Shown: piece by piece, positions 1-7,995 of the stretch
How positions within the stretch are numbered: position 1 is the first letter of the stretch
Layout of the letters: each line of letters starts with the position of its first letter
Assembly: GCA_910574935.1 (NCBI GenBank)
Contig: CAJTCU010000005.1
Coordinates: 91,581-155,580, forward strand
Direction of reading: 5' to 3'
From: Oscillospiraceae bacterium
GTDB lineage: Bacteria; Bacillota; Clostridia; Oscillospirales; Acutalibacteraceae
DNA length: 64,000 nucleotides
Made by a program: the position numbers and the translations under genes
Notes under the pieces: generated by a model
The model's input: only the letters and a program-made list of their open reading frames with translations
Databases searched by the model: none
What the model was told of the DNA's origin: nothing

Positions 1-18
1 ATGGATTGCGTTATACCA

Positions 19-1164
19 TTACATCAATTTGCGGAACAAAACGGTAAAGTCCTCCACCCCCGCTTCCCTGGGGTTGCCCGGGGCGCAGGCGTCGGCTGCG
101 GCGGACTGGGCCAGAAACTGTAGATCTTCTTCCTTCAAAGCTTCCAGCTTGGTGGGAATGCCAACATCCACGCTAAGCTTCCGCACCGCGTCAATAGCAG
201 CCTGGCGATAAGCGGCCTGGTCCATGCCAGTGGTGTCCACCCCCATGGCCTGGGCCACGTCCCGCAGTTTTTCGCCAGTATATGCCTGATTATACTCCAT
301 GACAATGGGCAGGCACATGGCGCAGGCCACACCGTGGGGAGTATCGTACACAGCGCCCAGAGTATGGGCCATAGAGTGGGCAATGCCCAGGCCCACGTTG
401 GAGAAAGCCATGCCAGTGACATATTGGGCCAAGGCCATGCCCTCCCGGCCGTGGGGCTCGTTATTTACAGCGGCCCGCAGATTTTTGGAGATCAGCTTAA
501 TGGCTTCCAAGTCCAGGCAATCGGCCAGCTCCCAGGCTGCGCGGGTGGTGTAGCCTTCAATGGCGTGGGTCAGGGCGTCCATACCTGTGGCGGCGGTAAG
601 GCTCTTGGGCATGGTAGACATCATGTCTGGGTCCACCACGGCAATGTTCGGGATGTCGTTCACGTCCACGCACACGAACTTGCGCTTCTTCTCCACGTCG
701 GTGATCACATAGTTGATAGTTGCCTCGGCGGCGGTACCTGCGGTGGTGGGCACAGCAATGGTGAACACCGTGGGGTTCTTGGTGGGAGCTACACCCTCTA
801 GAGAGCGTACGTCGGCGAATTCCGGGTTATTGATAATAATTCCAATGGCCTTGCCAGTATCCATGGAGGAACCGCCCCCAATGGCAATCATGTAGTCGGC
901 CCCGGACTTTTTATAGGCCTCCACGCCGGACTGAACATTCTCAATGGTGGGGTTGGGCTTGATGTCAGAGTAAACCTCATAGGCCATGCCTTTCTGGTCC
1001 AGCAGGTCGGTAACCTTTTTAGTAACCCCAAATTTCAGCAGATCGGGGTCGGTGGCAATGAAGGCCTTCTGAAATCCCTTTGCCTGGACGATGCCGGGAA
1101 TCTCTTGGATAGCGCCCTTGCCGTGATACGAAATGCCGTTGAGCACGAAACGATTGACAGCCAT
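19..1164 (-). CDS. fucO: Iron-containing alcohol dehydrogenase, lactaldehyde reductase (FucO) type
   Basis: A 381-residue group III (iron-dependent) alcohol dehydrogenase, the normal length for FucO/1,3-propanediol dehydrogenase relatives. The nucleotide-binding motif GGGSSMDTGKA lies near residue 100. The metal-ligand pattern is complete: Asp and His in GMDALTHAIEGY, then two His in GIAHSMAHTLGAVYDTPHG. The family reduces aldehydes such as lactaldehyde to alcohols with NAD(P)H in the cytoplasm. The overall sequence resembles FucO, but no fucose or rhamnose genes are adjacent, so the substrate is inferred. It is a single gene with its own promoter and an AGGAGG site about 9 bases before the ATG; the stop lies 18 bases inside the window edge. 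Confidence 0.88.
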   Translation of the reverse strand: MAVNRFVLNGISYHGKGAIQEIPGIVQAKGFQKAFIATDPDLLKFGVTKKVTDLLDQKGMAYEVYSDIKPNPTIENVQSGVEAYKKSGADYMIAIGGGSSMDTGKAIGIIINNPEFADVRSLEGVAPTKNPTVFTIAVPTTAGTAAEATINYVITDVEKKRKFVCVDVNDIPNIAVVDPDMMSTMPKSLTAATGMDALTHAIEGYTTRAAWELADCLDLEAIKLISKNLRAAVNNEPHGREGMALAQYVTGMAFSNVGLGIAHSMAHTLGAVYDTPHGVACAMCLPIVMEYNQAYTGEKLRDVAQAMGVDTTGMDQAAYRQAAIDAVRKLSVDVGIPTKLEALKEEDLQFLAQSAAADACAPGNPREAGVEDFTVLFRKLM

Positions 1165-1209
1165 ACTGTATTGCCTCCTGAATAAAATGTTTTGGATGCC
1201 ATTCGCTTT

Positions 1210-1238
1210 ATTATATTACATTTTGCCAAAGATTGCAA
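1210..1238 (-). promoter_or_regulatory. Sigma-A-type promoter of the FucO-type gene
   Basis: Read on the minus strand, TTGCAA (1233-1238) is followed after 17 bases by TATAAT (1210-1215). It lies about 45 bases before the start codon and matches the vegetative consensus well. Confidence 0.6.
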
Positions 1239-1293
1239 GGGCGAACTGGGAGAAGAGACTGGCCAAAGCAGGCTGTTCCCTTGGAAAAACCCC

Positions 1294-1323
1294 TTGGCAA
1301 AGCCCTGCCTTTGGTGTTATAAT
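1294..1323 (+). promoter_or_regulatory. Sigma-A-type promoter of tex
   Basis: TTGGCA (1294-1299) and a perfect TATAAT (1318-1323) are separated by 18 bases, about 60 bases upstream of the tex start codon and divergent from the fucO promoter. Confidence 0.55.
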
Positions 1324-1382
1324 AATCGAGTCCGCCTGTTCCGGCGGCGGAAACCCATCCTATAGCAAATGAGGTAATTTAT

Positions 1383-3545
1383 ATGGACCATATCATTGAA
1401 AATCTTTCTCAAGAGCTTCATGTTCGTCCAGAACACGCCCAGGCTGTGGTGGCCCTTTTAGACGAGGGCAATACCGTGCCTTTTATTGCCCGCTACCGTA
1501 AAGAGCAGCACGGCACCATGGACGACCAGACCATTCGCACGCTGGCCGACCGGCTGCAATATCTGCGGGGCCTGGACCAGCGCAAGGCCGAAGTCATTGC
1601 CGCAGTGGCCGCCCAGGAAAAGCTGACCCCAGAGCTGGAGGCTGCTGTGAACGCCGCCGCCACCCTTACCGAGGTGGAGGACTTGTACCGCCCCTACCGG
1701 CCCAAGCGCAAGACCCGGGCCAGCGTGGCCCGAGACCGGGGCCTGGAGCCCCTGGCCCAGGCGGTATGGACCGGCAAAGACCCCGAGGGCAGGGCCCTGA
1801 CCCTGGCCGGCCTGGAGGCGATGGCCAAAACCTTTGTGGACGAGGAAAAAGGTGTGGCCACCCTGGAGGAGGCCCTGCAGGGTGCTGGGGACATTATTGC
1901 CGAGGATTTTTCCGATGACGCGGCCCGCCGCAAGGTTCTGCGGGAGAATATCAATCGCAAAGGAGACTTGCGCTGTGCCGCCAATACAGAGGAGGACACG
2001 GTCTATAGTACTTATTATGATTTTCAGTCGCCTCTGCGCCGGCTGCAAGGCCACCAAATTCTGGCCATGGACCGGGGTGAACGGGAGGGCGCCCTGAAGG
2101 TCTCGGTGCTGCCCGGAGACTTTGGCCCAGTGGGTATGATCTTGCAGGGCGTGGCCCTTGGACATCCCTTCTTTAGCCGCCTACAGGACATTGCTCAGGA
2201 CGCCTGGGATCGGCTGATTTTCCCCTCCCTAGAGCGGGAGGTGCGCAAGGCCCTGACAGAACAGGCCGCAGAACAGGCCATCTCAACCTTTGCCCTCAAC
2301 CTTCGCCCCCTGCTGATGCAGCCCCCGGTAAAGGGCAAGGTCACCCTGGGCTTTGACCCGGCCTATCGCACCGGCTGTAAGCTGGCGGTGGTGGACGAGA
2401 CCGGCAAGGTGCTGGAAACCGCCGTGATCTACCCCACCAAGCCCCATAACAAGACCGAAGAGGCCAAAAAGGTGCTGCGCCGCCTTTGCGAGCGCCATGG
2501 GGTCAGCTGCATTGCCATCGGAAACGGCACCGCCAGCCGGGAGTCGGAAATTTTTGTCAGCGAGTTTATCAAAGAGTATCCTGGCCAGGTTTCTTATATG
2601 GTGGTCAGCGAGGCCGGGGCTTCGGTGTACTCCGCCTCTAAGCTGGGGGCAGAGGAGTTCCCGGACTTTGATGTCAGCCTGCGCTCGGCGGTATCCATTG
2701 CCCGGCGGCTGCAAGACCCCCTGGCCGAGCTGGTGAAGATTGACCCCAAGGCCATCGGCGTGGGGCAGTACCAGCACGACATGCCCCAGGCCCGGCTGGG
2801 AGAGGCTTTGGACGGGGTGGTGGAGGACTGCGTGAATGCCGTGGGCGTGGACGTAAACACAGCCTCCCCGGCCCTGCTGCGGCGGGTGGCGGGGATTACC
2901 CCCACTGTGGCCAAGAACGTGGCCGCCTACCGGGAGGAAAACGGCGGCTTCCGCACCCGGAAGGAGCTATTGAAGGTGCCTAAACTGGGTCCCAAGGCCT
3001 TTCAGCAGTGCGCGGGTTTTTTGCGGGTGCCCGAGAGTGAGAGCGTGCTGGACAACACCGCTGTGCACCCAGAGTCCTATCAAGCGGCGGAAAAGCTGCT
3101 GGCGCTGTGCGGCTATACGCTAAAGGACGTGGGGGGCCTGAGCGAACTGGGCACCCGGCTGGAAAAGCTGGGGGCAGCTAAAGCCGCCGAGGCCTGCGGG
3201 GTAGGCGTGCCCACCCTGCGAGACATTTCCGCCGAGCTGCAAAAGCCCGGCCGGGACCCTCGGGACGAGCTGCCCCCGCCTCTGCTGCGCACAGACGTAA
3301 TGGACATCAGCGACCTGGCTCCAGGCATGAAGCTAAGCGGGGTGGTGCGCAACGTGGTGGACTTCGGTGCATTTGTGGACATTGGTGTACACCAAGACGG
3401 CCTGGTACATGTATCCCAGCTGGCGGACCGGTTTGTGAAAAATCCCAGCCAAGTGGTCACTGTAGGAGACGTGGTGGAGGTGACAGTGCTGGAGGTAAAC
3501 CAGGCGAAAAAGCGCATTGCCCTGACCATGAAAAAACAGGGGTAA
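1383..3545 (+). CDS. tex: Tex-family RNA-binding transcription accessory protein
   Basis: A 720-residue Tex (YhgF) protein. The order is an N-terminal helical region (FIARYRKEQ near residue 35 is typical), a YqgF/RNase H-like fold (TLGFDPAYRTGCKLAVVDE near 322-340), helix-hairpin-helix segments (VNTASPALLRRVAG near 490) and a C-terminal S1 domain (GVVRNVVDFGAFVDIG near 655). Tex proteins bind nucleic acid and act in transcription and RNA handling in the cytoplasm. The family is highly conserved and the length is normal. The start follows a GAGGTAATTTAT Shine-Dalgarno. It appears monocistronic. Confidence 0.95.
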   Translation: MDHIIENLSQELHVRPEHAQAVVALLDEGNTVPFIARYRKEQHGTMDDQTIRTLADRLQYLRGLDQRKAEVIAAVAAQEKLTPELEAAVNAAATLTEVEDLYRPYRPKRKTRASVARDRGLEPLAQAVWTGKDPEGRALTLAGLEAMAKTFVDEEKGVATLEEALQGAGDIIAEDFSDDAARRKVLRENINRKGDLRCAANTEEDTVYSTYYDFQSPLRRLQGHQILAMDRGEREGALKVSVLPGDFGPVGMILQGVALGHPFFSRLQDIAQDAWDRLIFPSLEREVRKALTEQAAEQAISTFALNLRPLLMQPPVKGKVTLGFDPAYRTGCKLAVVDETGKVLETAVIYPTKPHNKTEEAKKVLRRLCERHGVSCIAIGNGTASRESEIFVSEFIKEYPGQVSYMVVSEAGASVYSASKLGAEEFPDFDVSLRSAVSIARRLQDPLAELVKIDPKAIGVGQYQHDMPQARLGEALDGVVEDCVNAVGVDVNTASPALLRRVAGITPTVAKNVAAYREENGGFRTRKELLKVPKLGPKAFQQCAGFLRVPESESVLDNTAVHPESYQAAEKLLALCGYTLKDVGGLSELGTRLEKLGAAKAAEACGVGVPTLRDISAELQKPGRDPRDELPPPLLRTDVMDISDLAPGMKLSGVVRNVVDFGAFVDIGVHQDGLVHVSQLADRFVKNPSQVVTVGDVVEVTVLEVNQAKKRIALTMKKQG

Positions 3546-3619
3546 AAACTTTTTTAGACCACTCCGCATGTGGTTTTATAAAAAGGTCTTGTATACATTC
3601 CCAGCGCCCGCTTTTTCTA

Positions 3620-3648
3620 TTGAAAATATTTCGGAACTCGTGTATAAT
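3620..3648 (+). promoter_or_regulatory. Sigma-A-type promoter of the first GH3 gene
   Basis: TTGAAA (3620-3625), a 17-base spacer and TATAAT (3643-3648), about 64 bases before the GH3 start codon. Confidence 0.6.
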
Positions 3649-3711
3649 ACCTATAGATCTTTTCTGTGTCTTTTTGAGCATAATTTATAGAAAGGAAAGG
3701 CGGAAAAACGG

Positions 3712-6510
3712 ATGGAACACAAAACGTTTGACCTAAAGGCCTATGCGGCCAAAGCGCGGGAGACTGTGGCCGAGGGCGCGGTGCTTTTGCGCAACGAAAA
3801 CCGCACATTGCCCTTTGACAAGGGGGAAAAGCTGGCGGTTTTTGGCCGCAGCCAGTTTAACTACTATAAGAGCGGCACAGGCTCTGGCGGTCTGGTGAAT
3901 ACCGCCCCAGTGCCCACCATTACCCAGGCTTTGGAAAAAAGCGGCCGGGTCCAGGTGGACCAGGCGCTGAAGGGGGTCTATGAGGAGTGGCTGAAGGATC
4001 ATCCCTTCGACGTGGGCGTGGGCTGGGCTGCCGAGCCCTGGTACCAGGAGGAGATGCCTTTGGACCCGGCCCTGGTGGAGAAAGCCAGCAAGCAGAACGA
4101 CGCGGCCCTGGTGATTCTGGGACGCACCGCCGGGGAGGATAAGGACAACTCCGCTGCCGAAGGAAGCTACCTGTTGGCCCAAGCCGAGCAAGACGTGTTA
4201 AAGGCTGTCTGCGCTGCTTTCTCTCGGGTGGCCGTGGTGCTGAACACCGGCAGCATTCTAGACATGAAATGGGTGGAGGAGTATAAGCCCGGCGCTGTGA
4301 TGTACGTGTGGCAGGGGGGACAGGTGGGCGGCCTGGGTACCGCCGACGTGCTGACGGGCGCGGCCCAGCCCTCTGGGCGGCTTTCGGACACCATCGCCTA
4401 TGACATCAGCGACTACCCTGCCGCTGGAAACTATGGCAGCGAAACCCGCAATATTTACGCCGAGGACATCTATGTGGGCTACCGGTACTTCGAGACCTTT
4501 GCCCCGGACAAGGTGCTGTACCCCTTCGGCTTTGGTCTGGGCTACACGGAGTTTGAGGTAAAGGCTGTCTCCATGGGAATGGACGGGGCCAACGTGCACT
4601 TTGAGGCAGAGGTAAAGAACACAGGCGCTGCTCCTGGCAAGCAGGTGGTGCAGGTCTACTGCGGGGCCCCTCAGGGCCAGCTGGGCAAGCCCGCCCGGGT
4701 GCTGTGTGCTTTTGGCAAAACCCGGCTGCTCCAGCCTGGAGAGCGTGAGGTTCTCTCTCTGGAATGCCCGGTAAACAGCCTAGCCTCCTATGACGACTGC
4801 GGCGCTACAGGCCACAAGTCCGCCTGGGTGCTGGAGGCCGGCGAGTACGCTTTCTATGTGGGCACGGATGTGCGGCGGGCCAAGCTGGCGGGCTCTGTCA
4901 CCCTGGAAGAGACCGTGGTGGAGCAGCTGGAAGAGGCCTGCGCTCCTGTAACAGCCTTTGACCGTCTGCGCCCCGGCCCGGCGGCGGAAGGCATCTTCGC
5001 CAAAGAATATGAGCCGGTACCTCTGCGTACGGTGGCCCCCATGGACCGCAGGGCCCAGCGCATGGCCCCAGAGCTGCCCCAGACCGGCGACAAGGGCTGG
5101 AAGCTGTGGGACGTGGCCGACGGAAAGGTGAGCCTGGACGACTTTGTAGCCCAGCTTAGCGAGGAAGAGCTATGCTGTATTGTTCGGGGCGAGGGCATGT
5201 GCTCTCCCAAGGTGACCCCTGGTACCGCTGGAGCCTTTGGCGGGGTGACCCAGTCTCTGCTAGATAAGGGCATTCCCACAGGCTGCTGCGCCGACGGCCC
5301 CAGCGGCATCCGCATGGACTGCGGCACCATGGCTTTCTCCATGCCTAACGGCACCTGCCAGGCCTGCTCGTTCAACCTGCCCCTGGTGGAGGAGCTCTAC
5401 GAATACGAGGGCATGGAGCTGCGGAAGAACCGGGTAGACACCCTGTTGGGCCCTGGCATCAACCTGCACCGCCACCCCCTGAACGGCCGGAACTTTGAAT
5501 ATTTCTCCGAGGACCCCCTGCTCACTGGTAAAATGGCCGCCGCCCAGCTGGCCGCCATGCAGAAGTACGGGGTCACGGGCACCATCAAGCATTTTGCCTG
5601 TAATAGCCAGGAGTTCAAGCGTAATGACGTAGAGGCCGTGGTTTCCGAGCGGGCCCTGCGGGAACTGTATCTTAAATGCTTCGAAATTCCCGTAAAAGAG
5701 GCGGGGGCCTATTCTATTATGACGAGCTACAACCCCATCAATGGCTTCTGGTCTGCCAGCAACTACGACCTGCTGACCACCATCCTTCATAGCCAGTGGG
5801 GCTATAAAGGCCAGGTAATGACCGACTGGTGGGCCAAGTCCAACGACGAGGGCCAGCCCGGCGACCGGACCAATACCGCGGCTATGGTCCGGGGCCAGAA
5901 CGACCTATTCATGGTGAATACCGACGCGGGGGCCAACTCTGGCCACGACAATTCCGCCGAGGGCCTGACCGCCGGTACGGTTACCCGGGGGGACTTCCAG
6001 CGCTGCGCCAAGAATATTTGCGGCTTTCTGCTGCGTTCTCCGGCCCTTTTGCGGCTGCGGGGCCAAGAGACCCAGCTGGACAAGGAGCTGGGCGAAGCGC
6101 CCTCCTTTGACGATGCCAGCGCCGGGGAAATGCACTATGCGCGGGCCGGGGAGGATAACTGTGTGACCCTGGACACATCCCTTATTGGTCTGGAAAAGGG
6201 AAGTAACACCCGGTTCGCGGTGACGGTGAAGGAACAGGGCATGTATAATATGAAACTGGTGCTGAAGAGCACAGACAGCAACGACGTGTCGCAGCTGCCT
6301 ATTTCCGTATTCCAGGACCGGAACCTGCTGGGGACTGTGACCCTGACCGGCGCGCAGCGGGAGTGGGAGACGATAGAACTGAATGTAGCGGCTTTCTCCG
6401 GCAACTTCTACCTGCGGTTCTTCGCGGCCCAGACTGGTCTGGCCATTCAGTCCTGCACCCTGGAACTGACCGAGACCCTGGAGCAGTTCCGTAAGCGGAT
6501 GGAGAAGTAA
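3712..6510 (+). CDS. Glycoside hydrolase family 3 protein with permuted domain order
   Basis: A 932-residue GH3 enzyme in which the usual C-terminal (alpha/beta)6 domain comes first. Residues about 15-240 hold the acid/base-type loop (GRTAGEDKDN, candidate Glu142). A fibronectin III-like domain follows at about 250-400. The TIM-barrel domain comes last, about 470-790, with KHF at 626-628 and the nucleophile motif VMTDWW (Asp705). About 110 residues of beta-rich sequence after the barrel resemble a carbohydrate-binding module. This reversed order is established for Ruminococcus albus and Butyrivibrio fibrisolvens beta-glucosidases. No signal peptide is seen, so it probably cleaves imported oligosaccharides in the cytoplasm. 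The exact sugar specificity cannot be read. Confidence 0.9.
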   Translation: MEHKTFDLKAYAAKARETVAEGAVLLRNENRTLPFDKGEKLAVFGRSQFNYYKSGTGSGGLVNTAPVPTITQALEKSGRVQVDQALKGVYEEWLKDHPFDVGVGWAAEPWYQEEMPLDPALVEKASKQNDAALVILGRTAGEDKDNSAAEGSYLLAQAEQDVLKAVCAAFSRVAVVLNTGSILDMKWVEEYKPGAVMYVWQGGQVGGLGTADVLTGAAQPSGRLSDTIAYDISDYPAAGNYGSETRNIYAEDIYVGYRYFETFAPDKVLYPFGFGLGYTEFEVKAVSMGMDGANVHFEAEVKNTGAAPGKQVVQVYCGAPQGQLGKPARVLCAFGKTRLLQPGEREVLSLECPVNSLASYDDCGATGHKSAWVLEAGEYAFYVGTDVRRAKLAGSVTLEETVVEQLEEACAPVTAFDRLRPGPAAEGIFAKEYEPVPLRTVAPMDRRAQRMAPELPQTGDKGWKLWDVADGKVSLDDFVAQLSEEELCCIVRGEGMCSPKVTPGTAGAFGGVTQSLLDKGIPTGCCADGPSGIRMDCGTMAFSMPNGTCQACSFNLPLVEELYEYEGMELRKNRVDTLLGPGINLHRHPLNGRNFEYFSEDPLLTGKMAAAQLAAMQKYGVTGTIKHFACNSQEFKRNDVEAVVSERALRELYLKCFEIPVKEAGAYSIMTSYNPINGFWSASNYDLLTTILHSQWGYKGQVMTDWWAKSNDEGQPGDRTNTAAMVRGQNDLFMVNTDAGANSGHDNSAEGLTAGTVTRGDFQRCAKNICGFLLRSPALLRLRGQETQLDKELGEAPSFDDASAGEMHYARAGEDNCVTLDTSLIGLEKGSNTRFAVTVKEQGMYNMKLVLKSTDSNDVSQLPISVFQDRNLLGTVTLTGAQREWETIELNVAAFSGNFYLRFFAAQTGLAIQSCTLELTETLEQFRKRMEK

Positions 6511-6590
6511 GTGCTCGCTTTTCTTCTACCCGGTTTGGGCTTTGGGGACTACAATTAGGCAGGAGCTTGACCTTTTGGTCAAAGGCGGAC

Positions 6591-6622
6591 AAAAGGGAGA
6601 GGCTCTGTCCCTCCCTTTTAAA
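6591..6622 (+). terminator. Hairpin after the first GH3 gene
   Basis: AAAAGGGAG (6591-6599) pairs with CTCCCTTTT (6611-6619), ending in a short T tract about 80 bases past the GH3 stop. A smaller TTGACC/GGTCAA hairpin lies just before it. Confidence 0.5.
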
Positions 6623-6667
6623 TCCTCTCCCCACTAAGGGGGACCGTGTCCCTTGTAGAATCTCCCC

Positions 6668-6698
6668 TTGACTTAGACCCCGCTTCCTATGTTAGGAT
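6668..6698 (+). promoter_or_regulatory. Promoter with 19-base spacer before the aldo/keto reductase
   Basis: TTGACT (6668-6673) and TAGGAT (6693-6698) are 19 bases apart, longer than the optimal 17. A CCTA/TAGG dyad sits at the 3' end of the spacer. Overlong spacers of 19-20 bases are the hallmark of promoters activated by MerR-family regulators. That reading is inference, and no MerR gene is present nearby. Confidence 0.4.
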
Positions 6699-6738
6699 GA
6701 TACAGAGAACGTATTGAAAAACAAAGGAGGAGTCCACC

Positions 6739-7767
6739 ATGAAAACCGTCGCCCTGGGCCGCACCGGCCTGGTGGCTAACAAAAACGGCTTTGGGGCCTT
6801 GCCCATCCAGCGGGTCAGCGCCGAATACGCCGGTCAGCTGCTGCGCAAAGCCTATGAGGCCGGCGTCAACTTTTTCGATACGGCCCGTTCCTATACCGAC
6901 AGCGAGGAAAAGATGGGCCTGGCCCTCGCGGACGTGCGAGAGCAGGTCATAATAGCCACTAAAACCCCTTCCACCACGGTGGAGGGCTTCTGGAAGGACC
7001 TAGAGACCAGTCTCTCGCTGCTAAAAACCGACCATGTTGACATCTACCAGTTTCATAACCCCGCCTTTTGCCCCAAGCCCGGGGATGGCACCGGGCTGTA
7101 CGAGGCCATGGAAGAAGCCAAGGCCCAGGGGAAGATCCGCTTTATCGGCATTACCAACCACCGGCTGGCCGTGGCCGAAGAGGCAGTGCGCAGCGGGCTG
7201 TATGACACCCTGCAATTCCCCTTCTGTTATTTGGCCACCGAGAAGGACCTGGACCTGGTGGAGCTGTGCAAAAAGCAGAACATGGGCTTTATTAGCATGA
7301 AAGGACTCTCCGGAGGGCTGATTACCAACTCGGCGGCAGCCTATGCCTGGCAGGCCCAGTTCGACCATGTGCTGCCCATTTGGGGCGTGCAGCGGGAGGC
7401 AGAGCTGGACGAGTTTCTCAGTTACATAGACGACCCGCCCAGCATGGAGGACCCTGCCATTCAGGCGGTGATTGAGAGGGACCGGACCGAGTTGATTGGA
7501 AACTTCTGCCGTTCCTGTGGCTATTGTCTGCCCTGTCCGGCCAATATCAACATTCCCCAGTGTGCCCGGATGAGCCAGCTTATCCGCCGCAGCCCTTCGG
7601 CGGGTTGGCTGACCCCAGAAGCCCAGGAGATGATGCTGAACATTGAGAACTGCAAGGACTGCGGCCACTGCAAGAGCAAATGTCCCTATGAGCTGGACAC
7701 CCCCACGCTGCTGAAGCGGAACCTGGCGGACTACAAGGAAATTTTGGCGGGTAAGGTGCCGCTGTAG
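6739..7767 (+). CDS. Aldo/keto reductase with C-terminal 4Fe-4S ferredoxin-like domain
   Basis: A 342-residue protein. The N-terminal 250 residues form an aldo/keto reductase barrel: GRTGLVANKNGFGALPIQ, the catalytic Asp/Tyr region in TARSYTDSEEK, and Lys in IIATKTPS. The C-terminal 90 residues carry two cysteine clusters, CRSCGYCLPC and CKDCGHCKSKC, typical of two 4Fe-4S clusters. This fusion is common in anaerobic Clostridia and implies electron transfer between NAD(P)H, an iron-sulfur relay and an unknown carbonyl substrate. It is preceded by AAAGGAGGAG, stands alone, and faces the IlvD-like gene across a strong shared terminator. Confidence 0.9.
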   Translation: MKTVALGRTGLVANKNGFGALPIQRVSAEYAGQLLRKAYEAGVNFFDTARSYTDSEEKMGLALADVREQVIIATKTPSTTVEGFWKDLETSLSLLKTDHVDIYQFHNPAFCPKPGDGTGLYEAMEEAKAQGKIRFIGITNHRLAVAEEAVRSGLYDTLQFPFCYLATEKDLDLVELCKKQNMGFISMKGLSGGLITNSAAAYAWQAQFDHVLPIWGVQREAELDEFLSYIDDPPSMEDPAIQAVIERDRTELIGNFCRSCGYCLPCPANINIPQCARMSQLIRRSPSAGWLTPEAQEMMLNIENCKDCGHCKSKCPYELDTPTLLKRNLADYKEILAGKVPL

Positions 7768-7877
7768 GGCTTTGGCCGGCGTTCCTTCTTTTCCTTGCGC
7801 TGCGCCCCGCCTTTAAGGTCAATGTCATGGGCAATGATGCCTCGGCCGGCTCGAGGACGCTCCGCGCCCAAAACCCT

Positions 7878-7931
7878 GCCAGGGCTTCTCGTCTTGGATC
7901 CCGGAAGGGGCCCGCCCCTTCACCGCGCAAT
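7878..7931. repeat. Intergenic repeat (family B), copy 1
   Basis: The segment contains CCCCTTCACCGCGCAAT (7915-7931). The exact reverse complement of this 17-mer occurs at 24384-24400 and 45433-45449. The flanking GGCTTCTCGTCTTGG...CGGAAGGGGC also matches the 45450-45495 copy with a few substitutions. It has no coding potential I can support. Confidence 0.5.
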
Positions 7932-7957
7932 GATGCCCCCCTCCGGCTGATTTGTAA

Positions 7958-7994
7958 AGAGAACAGCGGTGCTTTTACAGCACCGCTGTTCTCT
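7958..7994. terminator. Bidirectional terminator between aldo/keto reductase and IlvD-like gene
   Basis: A perfect 15-bp stem (7958-7972 with 7980-7994) and a 7-base loop, flanked by T-rich tracts, lies between two convergent genes. The right arm ends two bases before the stop codon of the minus-strand dehydratase. Confidence 0.85.
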
Positions 7995-7995
7995 T

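Noticed and set aside
1458-2165. Antisense ORF over tex and similar long opposite-strand frames
   Set aside because: They lie wholly within conserved genes and have low-complexity His/Gly/Gln-rich translations typical of shadows.
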